NCBI GenBank assembly: GCA_029706075.1
Contig: JAINUG010000007.1
Span: 9,735,501 to 9,799,500 of the forward strand
Direction of reading: 5' to 3'
Source of the DNA: Aldrovandia affinis
Lineage: Eukaryota > Chordata > Actinopteri > Notacanthiformes > Halosauridae
Length of the DNA stretch: 64,000 bases
Part shown: positions 9,831-21,474 of the stretch, piece by piece
Layout: each line of letters starts with the position of its first letter
Position numbering within the stretch: position 1 is the stretch's first letter
Made by a program: the position numbers and the translations under genes
Notes under the pieces: generated by a model
What the model was told of the DNA's origin: nothing
The model's database searches: none
Seen by the model: only the letters and a program-made list of their open reading frames with translations

Positions 9831-11411
9831 CAGTACTGTGCAAAAGTTTTAGGCAGGTGTGAAAAGAGTAAGAATGCTTTCAAAAATAGAATGTGTTAAT
9901 AGTTTATTTTTATCAATTAACAAAATGCAAAGTGAATGAACAGAAGAGAAATCTAACTCAAATCAATATTTGGTGTGACCACCCTTTGCCTTCAAAACAG
10001 CATCAATTCTTCTAGGTACACTTGCACACTTTTTTTGAAGGAACTCGGCAGGTAGGTTGTTCCAAACATCTTGTAGAACTAACCACATATCTTCTGTGGA
10101 TGTAGGCTGCCTCAAATCCTTCTGTCTCTTCATGTAATCCCAGACAGACTCGATGATGTTGAGATCAGGGCTCTGTGGGGGCCAAACCATCACTTCCAGG
10201 ACTCCTTGTTCTTCCTTACGCTGAAGATAGTTCTTAATGACATTGGCTGTATGTTTGGGGTCATTGTCCTGCTGCAGAATAAATTTGGGGCCAATCAGAC
10301 GCCTCCCTGATGGTATTGCATGATGGGTAAGTATCTGCCTGTATTTCTCAGCATTGAGGACACCATTAATCCTGACCAAATCCCCAACTCCATTTGCAGA
10401 AATGCAGCCCCAAACTTGCAAGGAACCTCCACCATGCTTCACTGTTGCCTGCAGACACTCATTATTGTACCGCTCTCCAGCCCTTCGGCGAACAAACTGC
10501 CTTCTGCTACAGCCAAATATTTCACATTTTGACTCATCAGTCCAGAGCACCTGCTGCCATTTTTCTGCATCCCAGTTCCTATGTTTTCGTGCATAGTTGA
10601 GTCGCTTAGCCTTGTTTCCACGTCGGAGGTATGGCTTTTTGGCCACAATTATTTTATGAAGACCACTTCTGACCAGACTTACTCCGGACAGTAGATGGGT
10701 GTACCTGGGTCCCACTGGTTTCTGCCAGTTCTGAGCTGATGGCACTGCTGGACATCTTCCGATTTCGAAGGGAAGTAAGCATGATGTGTCTTTCATCTGC
10801 TGCATTAAGTTTCCTTTGCCGACCACTGCGTCTACGGTCCTCAACGTTGCCCGTTTCTTTGTGCTTCTTCAAAAGAGCTTGAACAGCACATCTTGAAACC
10901 CCAGTCTGCTTTGAAATCTTTGCCTGGGAGAGACCTTGCTGATGCAGTATAACTACCTTGTGTCTTGTTGCTGTGCTCAGCCTTGCCATGGTGTATGACC
11001 TGTGACATGAAACTGTCTTCCACAACCTCACCTTAGTAGCAGAGTTTGGCTGTTCCTCGCCCAGTTTTAAGCCTCCTACACAGCTGTTTCTGTTTCAGTT
11101 AATGACTGTGTTTCAACCTACATATGAAATTGATGATCATTAGCACCTGTTTGGTATAATTGGTTAATCATACACCTGACTATAATCCTACAAAATCCCT
11201 GACTTTGTGCAAGTGTACCTATAAGAATTTATGCTGGTTTGAAGGCAAAGGGTAGTCACACCAAATATTGATTTGATTTAGATTTTTCTTCTGTTCGCTC
11301 ACGTTGCATTTTGTAAATTGATAAAAATAAACAATTAAAATGTATATTTTTGAAAGCATTCTTACTTTACAGCATTTCTTCACACCTGCCTAAAACTTTT
11401 GCACAGTACTG
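9831..11411 (-). mobile_element. Tc1-like transposon, near complete
   Basis: The ends are CAGTACTGTGCAAAAGTTTT and its inverse AAAACTTTTGCACAGTACTG, flanked by TA (9829-9830 and 11412-11413). The length of 1581 bp fits a full Tc1 element. The subterminal sequences are also inverted repeats. The transposase is on the minus strand. Confidence 0.95.
9963..10989 (-). pseudogene. Tc1-like transposase, one frameshift
   Basis: The start MARLSTATRHK is at 10989. The HTH region includes GLSQAKISKQTGVSRCAVQA and then RRSGRQRKL. Near 10685 the frame changes by one base. The second frame carries the DDE domain with LWTDESKCEIFG (first Asp), FILQQDNDPKHT (second Asp) and SPDLNIIESVW (Glu), and it ends AKGGHTKY at a stop at 9963. 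The 1027 nt equal about 342 codons, the normal Tc1 length. The enzyme would bind the inverted repeats and move the element by cut and paste into TA. All three catalytic residues are present, so the frameshift is the only obvious lesion. Confidence 0.93.
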
Positions 11412-11413
11412 TA

Positions 11414-12184
11414 TGCTATTCAGTTACAGTATGCGGCTACCTTAAATGTCAGGTGTGATGCTGCATTCCGACTGCTGTAGGTAACACCATTTGACATTGG
11501 CCCAAAATTGCTGTAGGAGCCCTTGAAGGGGCCGTGCAATATTTATAATTGCTTTTACATACATGTCTGTACTTTTTAATGTAGAAATTATTCTTTTTAT
11601 TGACTTATGATGCCTATAAATGTGCAATTATATGTTTTACATCTGTACTTCATCAGCACATTAGAAGAAAATATTTCTGTTTCACTCTTTTAGAATGGCC
11701 GGTTTCAAAGAAGTTGTAGGTTATTCTGTTGTATTAAATGGCTGACCGTGTTGGTGTATTGTTGTGAAGCATTACATTAATGGAGAAATGCAAAAAGCCT
11801 TGAATCAGTGAAGAGGAAGTTCAGAGAGAGCGCAGGCAAATCAAACCCAGGGTACAGACTCTGTTTTAGTCTAGCTCAGGTAGAAGGATCTGATACAGCG
11901 GTTAAACCGATGTCATGTTTAAATGACAATAGAATGTCAATATTCAATATTAACCCACAGTATTATCTTGCTTTTGTCAGACTAGATTGACTCCCAACCT
12001 TGACTGCATCCAATGCACACTAGACAAATCTATAATTACCCAGAGCTTCAAAATGCATCACAAATTGGACTGAAAACAATTAAGCCTACTGTAAATATAC
12101 CTAATATTTGTGTAAAGTATTAGTGATTTAAAAAAAATCTAGGCAAGGTCCTGTGGTATTGGAGTGGTAGTGTGGTATTTTAGT
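11414..12184. other. No gene recognised
   Basis: This is AT-rich sequence after the Tc1 element. I see no convincing coding frame, repeat end or RNA gene. Confidence 0.5.
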
Positions 12185-13985
12185 GTGGTAGTGTGGAATT
12201 CAGTGGTAGTGGAGTCTGAAAAGGTGGGTTTTGAGTCTCTTGCGGAAGATTGCAAGTGATTCCACGGTGCTGACCAATTGCGGAAGGTCATTCTACCACC
12301 GAGGGGTCAGGACAAAGAAGAGGCGAGACCATGAGGAGCGGCTGCCGGGCGCCCGGAGGGATGGGACAGTCAGTTTGCCAGAGGAGGCGGAGCAGAGGGG
12401 TCTGGCTGGGATGTAGGGTGTGATGAGTGTCTGGAGGTAATGGGGAGCAGTTCCTCTAGCGGCTTGAAAAGCAATCACCAGTGATTTGAATCTGATGCGT
12501 GCTGCGATGGGGAGCCAGTGCAGAGATTAGAGTAGAGGGGTGATGTGGGTGAACTTCAGTTGATTGAATAACAGACGTGCGGCAGCATTCTGGGCCTGGA
12601 CCAGGAGTTGTGTGGCCTCTTGGGTGAGGAATGGTCAGATCCTCTGGATGTTGTGGAGGGAGAATCGGCAGGTTCAGGTGATCGCTGCGATGTGGCCCGA
12701 GAACCACAGCTGGTCGTCCAGGGTCACTCCAAGACTCCTGCAGGGTTCCCACGGTACCTGGAAACCATGGAATTTATTTTTTCATTTTCCAGGTTTGGAA
12801 AAGTCATGGAAACTGAGCAAAAGTGAACACTTACATGGAAATTGAAACAGTTGTCCTGGAAAATTTTATTGGATGATGTGTAAAATAGTAATAAAATGAA
12901 ACTATTGAGCACAGAATTAGTTTATAAAAGCCCTTTACATGTGAACAGCTTTTACTGTAGATAGATAGAAATGGATGATCCCATGTTGTAGAGCATGCTC
13001 TTGGCATCCTATCTGGTATATTGGATGTTGGAATTTGATGCAGGCAACCTGGTGATATGGACTTTAAAAGTATAGTTTCGGATTGGTGGACTTCGGGAAT
13101 AATAACCGAGAAACGTTACTCACGATCTCAATAGAAGGGTCAAATACATGCATTTCCCAGCCAACACGGGAGCCTTGACATCTACAGTGAAACTTCTTAT
13201 GCAAGTTTATCCTCAAATGTAAGTAGCTGTGTTTTAACTGTGTAGTAAACCTGGGTTTATCAACGTTAGTTAATAAGCAGTGCAATCTTGCTAACTAGCT
13301 AGCTAGCTAGCAACTTGCTAGCTAGCAGCTTACACTAGAATTGTTGAGGTAATTTTTACCTTGCTTTTAAAATACTAGAACTATGTTTGATCCCCATATG
13401 TATTTCACTCATTGACTTTTCCTAAAACCGTGTTATTCACCACATTTAGGGAGTTTGTTTTGAATTTGGATTCATTAATGATGGTTAGCAAGCACATGCA
13501 GTGCAATCTTGCTAGCCAACATTCAGCTTGCTAACTAACTAGCTAGTGTTGGCTAGCTTGCATTGCTAGCTAACTACCAATACATTTTCACATTAGGCTG
13601 TCATTACTTCTATACTAGTTGACATGACCAGTCTAGTCTTGATCAATTTTGTAACATTCATTCTTATATCTACTTTTAGCTATTTTGTGATTTTTCGTTT
13701 TTTTTTTTTAAAAATGATACTACTAAATAGGAACATTTGGGGTGAGACATTTTTGAAAAATCATTGATCATGACCAGACTGATTCTATACATCTATACTG
13801 TTAAGCTAAGCTTACTAGTGAGGTTGCTGTACTGAGGAACCACAGGGGAACCAGCCTTATGTTTTCCCTTTTAGGTTCATTAGTTTGATTTACAAAAGCT
13901 TTTACAGAGTAAGAGTAGGCATACTACCCCTTCTACGTAAGACTCATAATCTCAAATGTGTGATGCATTACAGGAGTGAGTGACA

Positions 13986-16350
13986 ATGACACGCTGCAGA
14001 TTCAAGTCCTATTGGAAAGATGACTCCCAATACAAGGACTGGATTGGAGAGGTACCAGGAGATGTCCACAAGGCTTATTGCAAGTTTTGCCGCAAGTCAT
14101 TTGACATCAGCAATATGGGGGGTCGCTTCCCTCAAGAGCCATTCAAAGGACAAACCCACACCAAGGTAGCTGGACAGCTAAATAATGAAAGAAGAATGAC
14201 AGATTTCTTGACTACAAAAACAGGAGAGGGAAGAAGCGGCCCAACAAGCCAGGATAACGAAAGTGACAGTCAGGTGCCCAGTACCAGCAGTGAACAGCCT
14301 ACGGAAAAAGGCTCTGGAGCTCAGGGGAAAACATTTTTTTCAAGCCAAGCTGTATTTGAAGCAGAGATTCGCTGGGTCATGAAGATGGTCAGGTCACACT
14401 TCTCGTTCAACTCCAACTCTGACATTTCAAACACATTTGCTCAGATGTTCCCAGACAGCGAAATTGCCAAACAATTTACATGTGGCGCAACAAAATCGGC
14501 TTACCTTATATGTTTTGGCTTGTATCCTCATTTTAAAGAGCAGCTGATCGAAGACGTAAGAAAAGCAACGTGTCATGTAGTGTTTCTTTTGACGAATGCC
14601 TTAACAAAGTGACACAAACAGAACAGATGGATATCATTCTGCGCTACTGGAGTGAACGAAGGAAAGTAGCTGTGCGTTACTTCACTTCAGAGTTCCTAGG
14701 ACACACTCAGGCAGAGAAGCTATTGGAGGGTATCAACAGATCCCTGTCACCTCTGGACCCCAAGAAGCTCCTGCAAATATCGATGGACGGCCCTACAGTG
14801 AATTGGAAGTTCTTAAGAATATTCCAAGAGGACAAGAGCAAAGAGGACCCAGATGCACCAAAGCTCATCAACCTGGGAAGTTGTGGTCTGCATGTTGTGC
14901 ATGGAAGTTTCCAGACCGAGAGAGGGAAACAGGTTGAAAATCGGAGATGCGCTGAGAGCGCTTTGGCAGGTGTTCCATGACTCGCCAGCAAGGCGAGAGG
15001 ATTTCAGTGAGCTGACTAAACGGCAAGATTTCCTCTGAAGTTCTGTGCCACTCGATGGGTTGAAGACTTGCAAGTTGCTGAGCGGGCAATCAAGTGTGGC
15101 CAGCTGTGACGGCGTACATCCACAGCCACAAGAAACTTCCGAAGAGTAAAGTGCCAACATCTGCGTCCTACTTGACAGTCAAGAAGGCAACCGAAGACCC
15201 TCTTTTCCTGGCTAAACTTGAGTTTTCGCTTTTGTTGCAAGACAGCTGAAGCCTTTTTTGGAGGTATTTCAGACAGATGCCCCAATGGTGCCATTCTTGG
15301 CAAAGGAGCTCCAAAGCACCCTGACAGGCCTGCTGTCATGCTTTATCAAGAGAGAAGAGCTGGCAAAGATCAAGACACCTCTCCAGCTCACTAAACTGGA
15401 CCCCCAAGAGAAGCAAATCCATGTCCCACTCAAACACCTGGACATAGGATTTTCAACCAAGCAGGCTTTGCAGAAGGCATCTGAGAAGCTCCAGGAAAAT
15501 CCAGTGAAAATCGTGGAGTTCAAAAAGAATGTGTCTCCTTACTCGCAATGACCTGCAAGAAAATGATGGAGAGAAGTCCTCTCATGTATCCAGCTGTGCG
15601 GCATATGAGGTCCCTTGACCCTGTGATGATTGTGACAGAAACCGAAAGTGCAACAGCAATGTTTGAGAAACTCCTTCAGGTTCTCCTCAATGCTGGATGG
15701 TGCCCTGCCACAGAGTGTGACAAAGTCCTTTCTCAGTATAAAGCATTCTCACTCGATGTCAACACAAACCACAAAGCAGAGTTCCAAGAATTTGTTTACA
15801 GCTGCAGACTTGATGAATTCTTCGGAAGATATCTCAGTGGCAAAGAAGAGTATGCAGAACTGTGAAACATCATGAAATGTCTCTTCACGCTGTCTCATGG
15901 ACAAGCTGCAGTAGAAAGGGGGTACTCTGTTAACAAGGATATGCTTGTTGAAAACCTACAGGAGAAGACGCTAATAGCAATGCGCTTGGTCCACGATGCA
16001 ATGGCTGGGCACACAGATGAAGCTCTTCCAAAAGACCTCAAGCAACACTGCAGAGGAGCAAGGACAAGATATGAGATGTATCTGGAAGACCAGAAGAAGT
16101 TGAGAGGGCAAACCACCAAAGAGAAGAAAAGAAAGGAGCTCTGCCAGGAAATCCAGAAAGTGAAAACAAAGCGGCAAAAAGTAATGACAAGCGCTGAAAC
16201 AATGGAGAAAGAAGCACATGAAATGGCAGTCATGGCAGAGAAGAAGCACGATTTTACACTGCTGTCGAAATCAAATGCCTATCGGAAAGGGGTTGGAGTG
16301 GAGAGGGGGAGGAGCCAGGAGGGCACAGAAGGAAAGAGGGAGGAGGAAGA
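13986..16350 (+). pseudogene. hAT-family transposase, multiply broken
   Basis: ATG at 13986 lies just after a possible splice acceptor (CATTACAG, to 13972). The first block holds a zinc-binding region (YCKFCRKSF, then THTK) like the BED-type finger of hAT transposases, then a Ser/Thr-rich linker. Later blocks, in changing frames, read FDECLNKVTQTEQMDIILRY, ISMDGPTVNWKFL, LINLGSCGLHVVHGSF and, at 15890-15990, LSHGQAAVERGYSVNKDML. The last is the hAT C-terminal dimerisation segment. Frame changes occur near 14600, 14900-15060, 15240, 15550 and 15870. The C-terminus is highly charged (KKEKKRKELCQE-like). Family assignment is firm; activity is not possible. Confidence 0.85.
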
Positions 16351-16530
16351 GAAGAGGGGAGAAGATGAAAGAGGAGAAGAAGAGAGGAGGATAAGAGAGT
16401 AGAGGATGACAGAGGAAAAGGGAGAAGAGTGGAGAGGAGTTGAGAAGAGTAGGAAGAGAAGACAGGAGCGGACACGAGAGGGGAGGTGTGGAGAGAAGAG
16501 GACAGGATGAGATAGGAGAGGAGTGGAAGA
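16290..16530 (+). repeat. GA-rich purine tract
   Basis: About 240 bases are almost purely A and G on the + strand (GAGAGG/AGGAAG units), inside the 3' part of the hAT element. It could form triplex DNA. The open frames on the opposite strand here are composition artefacts. Confidence 0.8.
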
Positions 16531-16966
16531 GAGAACATGTATCAATCCCAGGGCTCATGTGTCTCAAAGTTCCAGTTCAATAAATTGTTGTTCATCTACA
16601 GCTTGTTGCATTATTTCATGCATTGATATTATCAATAAGACATCATCTCTAAGCATTTACAATGTAGACTTGACTGGCACATCTTTTAAATCAAGTAAGT
16701 AGTCAGGTGTCCTAGGGGGTTGTGTGTGTGAGGGGAGGGGGGCGCGGATGGGGGCAGAAAGCTTCAGGGGCCTATAGATCATCACTTAATATGGTACCTG
16801 GAAAATCAGGAGGTAGCATGGAAAAAATTTCAAGGCAAGCGTGGGAACCCTGTCCTGGCAGACTGGGACGGAGACACTATGGAGCCTTCCACGGTGATTG
16901 AAGCATCAATCATCGGGGAGCCCTTCGCCGGGAGGAAGAGCAGCTCAGTCTTCCCCAGGTTCAGCT

Positions 16967-17677
16967 TCAGGTGGTGGGTGGACATCTAGGCAGAGATTTC
17001 AGCCAGGCATGCAGAGATCCATGCCAGGACCTGGATTCCAGATGGAGAGAAGCATCGTCGGCATAACAGTGGTAAGAAAAACCATGAGCAGAGATAACAG
17101 AACCAAGTGACTTGGTGTACAGGGAGAATAGGATGGGGCCTAGCATCGAGCCCTGCAGGACTCTGGTAGAGAGGGGGTGGGGAGAGGAGAGGGATCCTCT
17201 CCAGGCCACCTGGTAGGACCGGTCAGCCAGGTATGACTTGAACCATGTCAGTGCAGATCCAGAGATTCCCATCTCGATGAAAGATGAGAGCAGGATCTGG
17301 TGGTTCACGGTATCAAATGCAGCTGACAGGTCGGGGAGGAGGAGGCCGGGATTGGGACTTAGCCATTTGAAGAGCCTCAGTGACCGCAAGGAGAGCAGTC
17401 TCTGTGGAGTGGCCTGCTTTGAACCCAGATTGGTTAGGATCAAGCAGGTCATTCTGTAGGAGATGAACAGACAGGCTCTAGTGTTTTGGAGAGGAATGGG
17501 AGGAGAGAGACAGGTCGGTAGTTGGAAATGACAGCAGGATTCAGCCACAGTGAAGTTGAAGGACTGAAGCAGGGGGAGAAATGTGGAGGACTGAGGGGTG
17601 TCCAGCAGCAGGTTGAAGTCACCGAGGAGTAAGACAGGAGTGCCATCCTCAGGGAAGGAGCTGAGTAGGTCATCCAT
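16967..17677 (-). pseudogene. L2 LINE endonuclease-RT deletion fusion
   Basis: The frame joins VLLLGDFNLLLDTPQSSTFL (endonuclease) to an RT segment LSAAFDTVNHQILLSSF, then VLQGSMLGPILFSLYT and YHCYADDASLHL (catalytic YADD). The middle of ORF2 is missing, yet one frame runs through, so the deletion happens to be in frame. The neighbouring frame (17449-17682) holds the SNYRPVSLLPFLSKTLE block. Confidence 0.85.
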
Positions 17678-17774
17678 CTCATCTAGGAAACTCGCCAGTT
17701 GACCTGGTGGGCGATAGACAACAATGATGTGTAGTTTGCATGGAACAGTGACAGTGACGGCATGAAATTATATG

Positions 17775-18223
17775 TTATATGATATGTGCCTTTCCACAAC
17801 TTTATCCCTGAGTTCATTTGAAAACTCCTTATTGCTCATGGTGGGCTCTTTACTCTGAAATGCACTACCCAGCAGTGGATCCCTCTAAGAACAACCAATT
17901 TTATTCTGAAGTAATCAGAATTACTACAATTGAACACAGGTGTAGACCAATTAGATTGGTGTGTGATCTGGAAAGTGATTGGTTACCCATGAGCCAGTTT
18001 ATAATTGCTATGATAAGCAGGGTGTAGACATATCAGTCCTAGTTATTATAGTTTTTAATTTTAATGTGCAGAAATGTTGACTTGGAAGTTGTAGGGGAAA
18101 ATGTTGCACAAAAGTTCATAAAGGTGGAAAAAATGTGATTTAATATGTTTTAATTTCAGGCTGTAAGGCTACTAAATGTGGCATTTTTGAGACGGGGTGT
18201 ACACTTTAATGGGGCACTGTATA
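17775..18223 (-). mobile_element. Tc1-like fragment, 5' part
   Basis: On the minus strand it starts at the inverted-repeat tip CAGTGCCCCATTAAAGTGTA. After about 380 bases it reaches an ATG near 17836 that reads MSNKEFSNELRDKVVERH, the start of a Tc1-family transposase. It is cut off at 17775, next to the truncated 5' side of the L2 copy. Confidence 0.75.
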
Positions 18224-18599
18224 TGGATTGTCACTTCATGTTAAATTTCATGAACCACAGAAATATTTTTAGCATTTGATGAAAAAACATTCTTAATAAG
18301 TCTATGCACTATTCATGATATTCTAATTACTCAAAATGCTCAAATAAATGAATCTCTAAAGCTCAATGATGTCTTGTTTTTTGGAATGGAATGGAAAAGC
18401 AGTCTCTTTCAGTCCATCTGCTTGGCTGGTGAGTTGAGATGGAGATAGGATATTTTGGCACTGCAGTTGGTTTGTGTGCGTTTGCACTTGGTTCGCAAGA
18501 TACATCTGCTCATGTGAGAACTGCACAACAATGACAAGCTGTAAAATGATGCATTTGAGAGTAGTAAAATCAAGTCAAGAGTTCACACAGACAAGTATG

Positions 18600-19080
18600 T
18601 ATCAAAGGTGCAAAATCATGCTCATCCCCCAAAATGTGTAACAATTATTCACACATTATTCACACCCCTGTTTTCAGTACTTTCTGCACCCTCCTCTCAC
18701 ATTTATAACACTATTAAGTTGTCTTCTATGAGTTTTTTCTGAACATATTGGAGGGGATCTTCAACCATTCCTCTATACGGAATCTTTCAAGATCCTTAAG
18801 TCTGTGCTTGTGGACCCCCCTCTTCAATTCAATTCAATTCAAATATATTTTTTAAATCCCCCCCTTGTAATGTGAGTTTGCTGCCGTAGCCCTGTGACCG
18901 GTACCGGTGAGACGGCATCCACTGCACCAGGCCGCCCAATTCAACAATTCAAATATATTTTAATCCCCCTTGTAATGTGGTTTACTCCAGTGCCACTCCT
19001 GTGCGCAGCGAACATCCTGTCGGCTCCTATGTTTAGGATAATTGTCTTGCTGAAATATCCATTTCCAAGTTCTAGACCTC
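18600..19080 (-). mobile_element. Tc1 fragment interrupted by two SINE tails
   Basis: Segments 18600-18822 and 19028-19072 resemble the minus-strand text of a Tc1 transposase gene (GGAGGGGATCTTCAACCATT, then ATAATTGTCTTGCTGAAATA). Between them lie two similar pieces, 18827-18945 and 18940-19010. Both carry the inverse of the SINE type A 3' end (CCCCCCTTGTAATGTGAGTT) and a TTCAAATATATTTT motif. Everything here is fragmentary. Confidence 0.6.
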
Positions 19081-19376
19081 TCCAGGAGTTTCGGGTGACC
19101 TTTCATACAAAATTAGGTTATGGGAGGAACAAAATGAGTGTGTTCAATTTGAAAAGGACTGATCAAAATATCAGGATCTAGGCATTGTTCTGGACCAGTA
19201 AACAACGTATAAATCAAAGCAGGTTATTATGTTAAGTAATGCCTTTGTCATATTGTATTGTGTGCAGCGCTGGGCACCACACTATAAGAAATATATCGAA
19301 GCTCTGGAAAAGTAAAAAGAAGGGAATCTAAATTGGTTCTTGGTATGAAATGTAAAAGTTACGAGAAAAGACACAT

Positions 19377-19963
19377 TGGGCTACATTCAATCAAACACAC
19401 TTAGTCTGTTTATGTGAAAATGCTATTCAATCAAACAAGACTTAAGCTTAATCCGGATTCAGTCAAAACAACCTTATGGTCGTAAGGATCTGACTTATGC
19501 TATTAAGGGCAGGGAATCTAGAAAACAGGAAAAGGTGTAACCTGAAATATATGGTAACTGGGCAGAAGGCAGGAGAGCTTCTGTTCACCTGTCTCCAACT
19601 TCTCAGCCCATGCTATTTAAATGAAAAATGTTCAAATTAGGAATGTCTTTATACTTGATTAATTCAACATTTCAGGAATATAGCAATGAACTTCCCTACT
19701 TTTGTCTCTAACATTTGTGGCATATGATATGTAGGAAATTATTTTTTAAAAACAAAAAGAATAGGGGGGCAACAAACTGGTAATTAAAACATTAAAAAAT
19801 AGTAAAAGTAAAAGCTTTTTCAACTGCTAATAAAAAACGTATCATTAAATATGCTATGGGTTGGAGTGTTTCACACAATTAATTGTATTCATATTTATGG
19901 TATTTGGTGGAAATACTGTATATGCTACTTGAATCTAATAGTGCATTAGATTGAATCCTGGCC
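19377..19963. mobile_element. MITE-like element
   Basis: The left end GGGCTACATTCAATC and the inverse of the right end, GGCCAGGATTCAATC, form an imperfect terminal inverted repeat. The element interrupts the RT C-terminal frame of the surrounding LINE. It is AT-rich and non-coding. I could not confirm a target duplication. Confidence 0.55.
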
Positions 19964-20215
19964 GTATTTTTTTCAAGCTTATGAAAATGAGGGGATTTGA
20001 TTGAGGCTTTTAAATTCATAAAAATGATTTGTTCAGCAGAGTGAGGGGGCATAGGTGGAATTTAGCTAATGGTCAATTCTGCACTGATATCTGGATGTAT
20101 TTTTTTTATACATAGTAGTCAAGGTGTGGAACTGCTTGCCAGGTCATGTAGTGGATGCAGAGACCGTTTGGATGTTCAAGACCAGGCTTGATGCAGTGCT
20201 GGATACTCTCTAGAC

Positions 20216-20512
20216 CAGGGGTGGGCAATTCCGGTCCTGGAGCGCCAGAGTATATGCAGGTTTTTGTTTCTAGCAATTACCCTGGCTCAATTAGCTAATT
20301 AGTTGGATACACCAATGCTGGCTCACTTGTAGATTAGACAGTAACATGTTTCATGTGGGAACACAGGAACAGTCTTCAACTGTCATTCATGGGCTCATCA
20401 AGAAATGTAGCTAAAATGTCAGATCACGTAAATGATTGGGCTAATTAAATAATTAAGAGCAGAAGTTGGCATGAAATCCAGAAATGGATACGGCCCTCCT
20501 TGCCCACCCATG
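20216..20512. mobile_element. hAT MITE 1 (CAGGGGTGGGCAA)
   Basis: The element starts CAGGGGTGGGCAATTCCGGT and ends CTTGCCCACCCATG, an inverted repeat with one mismatch at the tip. An 8-bp duplication CTCTAGAC flanks it (20208-20215 and 20513-20520), as expected for hAT. Length 297 bp, no coding capacity. Confidence 0.92.
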
Positions 20513-20520
20513 CTCTAGAC

Positions 20521-20723
20521 CAGGGGTGTCAAACTCATTCCATCGAGGGCCGAGTGTATGCAGGTTTCTGTTGCAACCAATGCATTACACCAGGTGATTT
20601 CACTAATTAGCTGACTTCTTCAACCAAGGAGGGGAACTAATTGAAATCACCTGGTGTTGTGCACTGGTTACAACAAAAACCTGCATACACTCGGCCCACG
20701 ATGGAATGAGTTTGACACCCCTG
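20521..20723. mobile_element. hAT MITE 2 (CAGGGGTGTCAAA)
   Basis: The element starts CAGGGGTGTCAAACTCATTC and ends GAATGAGTTTGACACCCCTG. The outer 20 bases are a perfect inverted repeat and the inner arms continue nearly palindromic. The flanking 8 bp are CTCTAGAC at 20513-20520 and 20724-20731, the same octamer used by the MITE next to it. Length 203 bp. Confidence 0.93.
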
Positions 20724-20850
20724 CTCTAGACTGTAGATACTGTAAGCTTGATGCAATGCTGATAACTCTCTAGACTGTAGATACTGTAAATTACAAGTCT
20801 AGCTAGACTGATTGGCCTGTTCTTGTCATTATGTGTTCTTAAATTCTGAT

Positions 20851-21474
20851 ATCAGCAATAGTTTTGAACCTAGTGATGAACAAATCTGACAAATACCATT
20901 GCACTGTTAACTCACCAGTTAGCATGATTAAACGGAAGGCCAATATGTATCCTATACAAAGTAACTGTTGCCAAACTAAACCATTTCAAGCTATGTTTCA
21001 AGCTATGAACCATGGCCCAAAAACGGAGGTTTAAACTGAACCATGGATTTGGAGAACCATTACACGCCTATTCCAAATCGAACTATTTAATTAAATATTT
21101 TTTTTGTTTTAATGTTGATTGTTATGGTGATTTGAAAGGATGGATACATTTCAACCCTCAGATATTTAAAATGCTCTCATGACTGGGATGGCAGAGATGA
21201 ATGTCTGTAGTAGCATTATTTAGAGACAAGGCATAATCTTGCTTGAAATAATGCCAAATTAATGTTAAGAAGGTGAGGAAGTGATTGAGATCAAGGGATC
21301 CAGTTTTCACCATTGTAATGATGTGTTAATTAAAACCTATTTGCTGTAAGACAGACCACAGATGTTGCCATTCGTTGCTACATCAAGTGAAACAATTCCA
21401 CTAGGGGGCGATGTATCATTGGCTGCTTCAATAATATTGACGTGTTTAGTAGCACAATGATATTTCTGCTGTTA
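20851..21474. other. No gene recognised
   Basis: This is AT-rich intergenic sequence. I see no repeat boundary or coding frame that I can support. Confidence 0.5.

Larger units (their letters stand above)
12741..16852 (+). mobile_element. hAT transposon, 4.1 kb, decayed
   Basis: The ends are the perfect 13-bp inverted repeat CAGGGTTCCCACG and CGTGGGAACCCTG, and CAGGG is typical of hAT. The flanks share TCCTG (12736-12740 and 16853-16857), a 5-bp duplication instead of the usual 8. A decayed transposase lies on the + strand. The 5' 1.2 kb is non-coding and contains clustered GCTAGCTA repeats near 13290-13330 and 13530-13570. Confidence 0.9.
12185..17760 (-). mobile_element. L2-type LINE, internally deleted and split by a hAT element
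   Basis: On the minus strand the pieces 16858-17760 and 12185-12740 are one L2 copy. They carry an endonuclease block with GDFNLLLD, an RT block and a C-terminal region related to the copies at 39850, 49155 and 56070. The coding order jumps from endonuclease straight to partial RT, so large internal deletions predate the hAT insertion at 12741-16852. The 3' end near 12185 matches the 3' end of the other copies (CTCCACTACCACTGAATTCC on the minus strand). Confidence 0.85.
19130..20850 (+). mobile_element. CR1/Rex1-like LINE 3' end with nested insertions
   Basis: The + strand encodes pieces of the RT C-terminal region: a block near 19270-19375 readable as RWAPHYKKYIEAL and KLVLGMKCKSYEKR, and near 20127-20215 VWNCLPGHVVDAETVWMFKT then RLDAVL. 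The 3' UTR continues after the insertions to about 20850 (TCTTGTCATTATGTGTTCTT) and matches the minus-strand copy at 44620-45092. It is interrupted by a MITE (19377-19963) and two hAT MITEs (20216-20723). Confidence 0.8.

Noticed and set aside
16254-16567. Ser/Leu/Pro-rich minus-strand frames
   Set aside because: They are shadows of the GA-rich tract in the hAT element.
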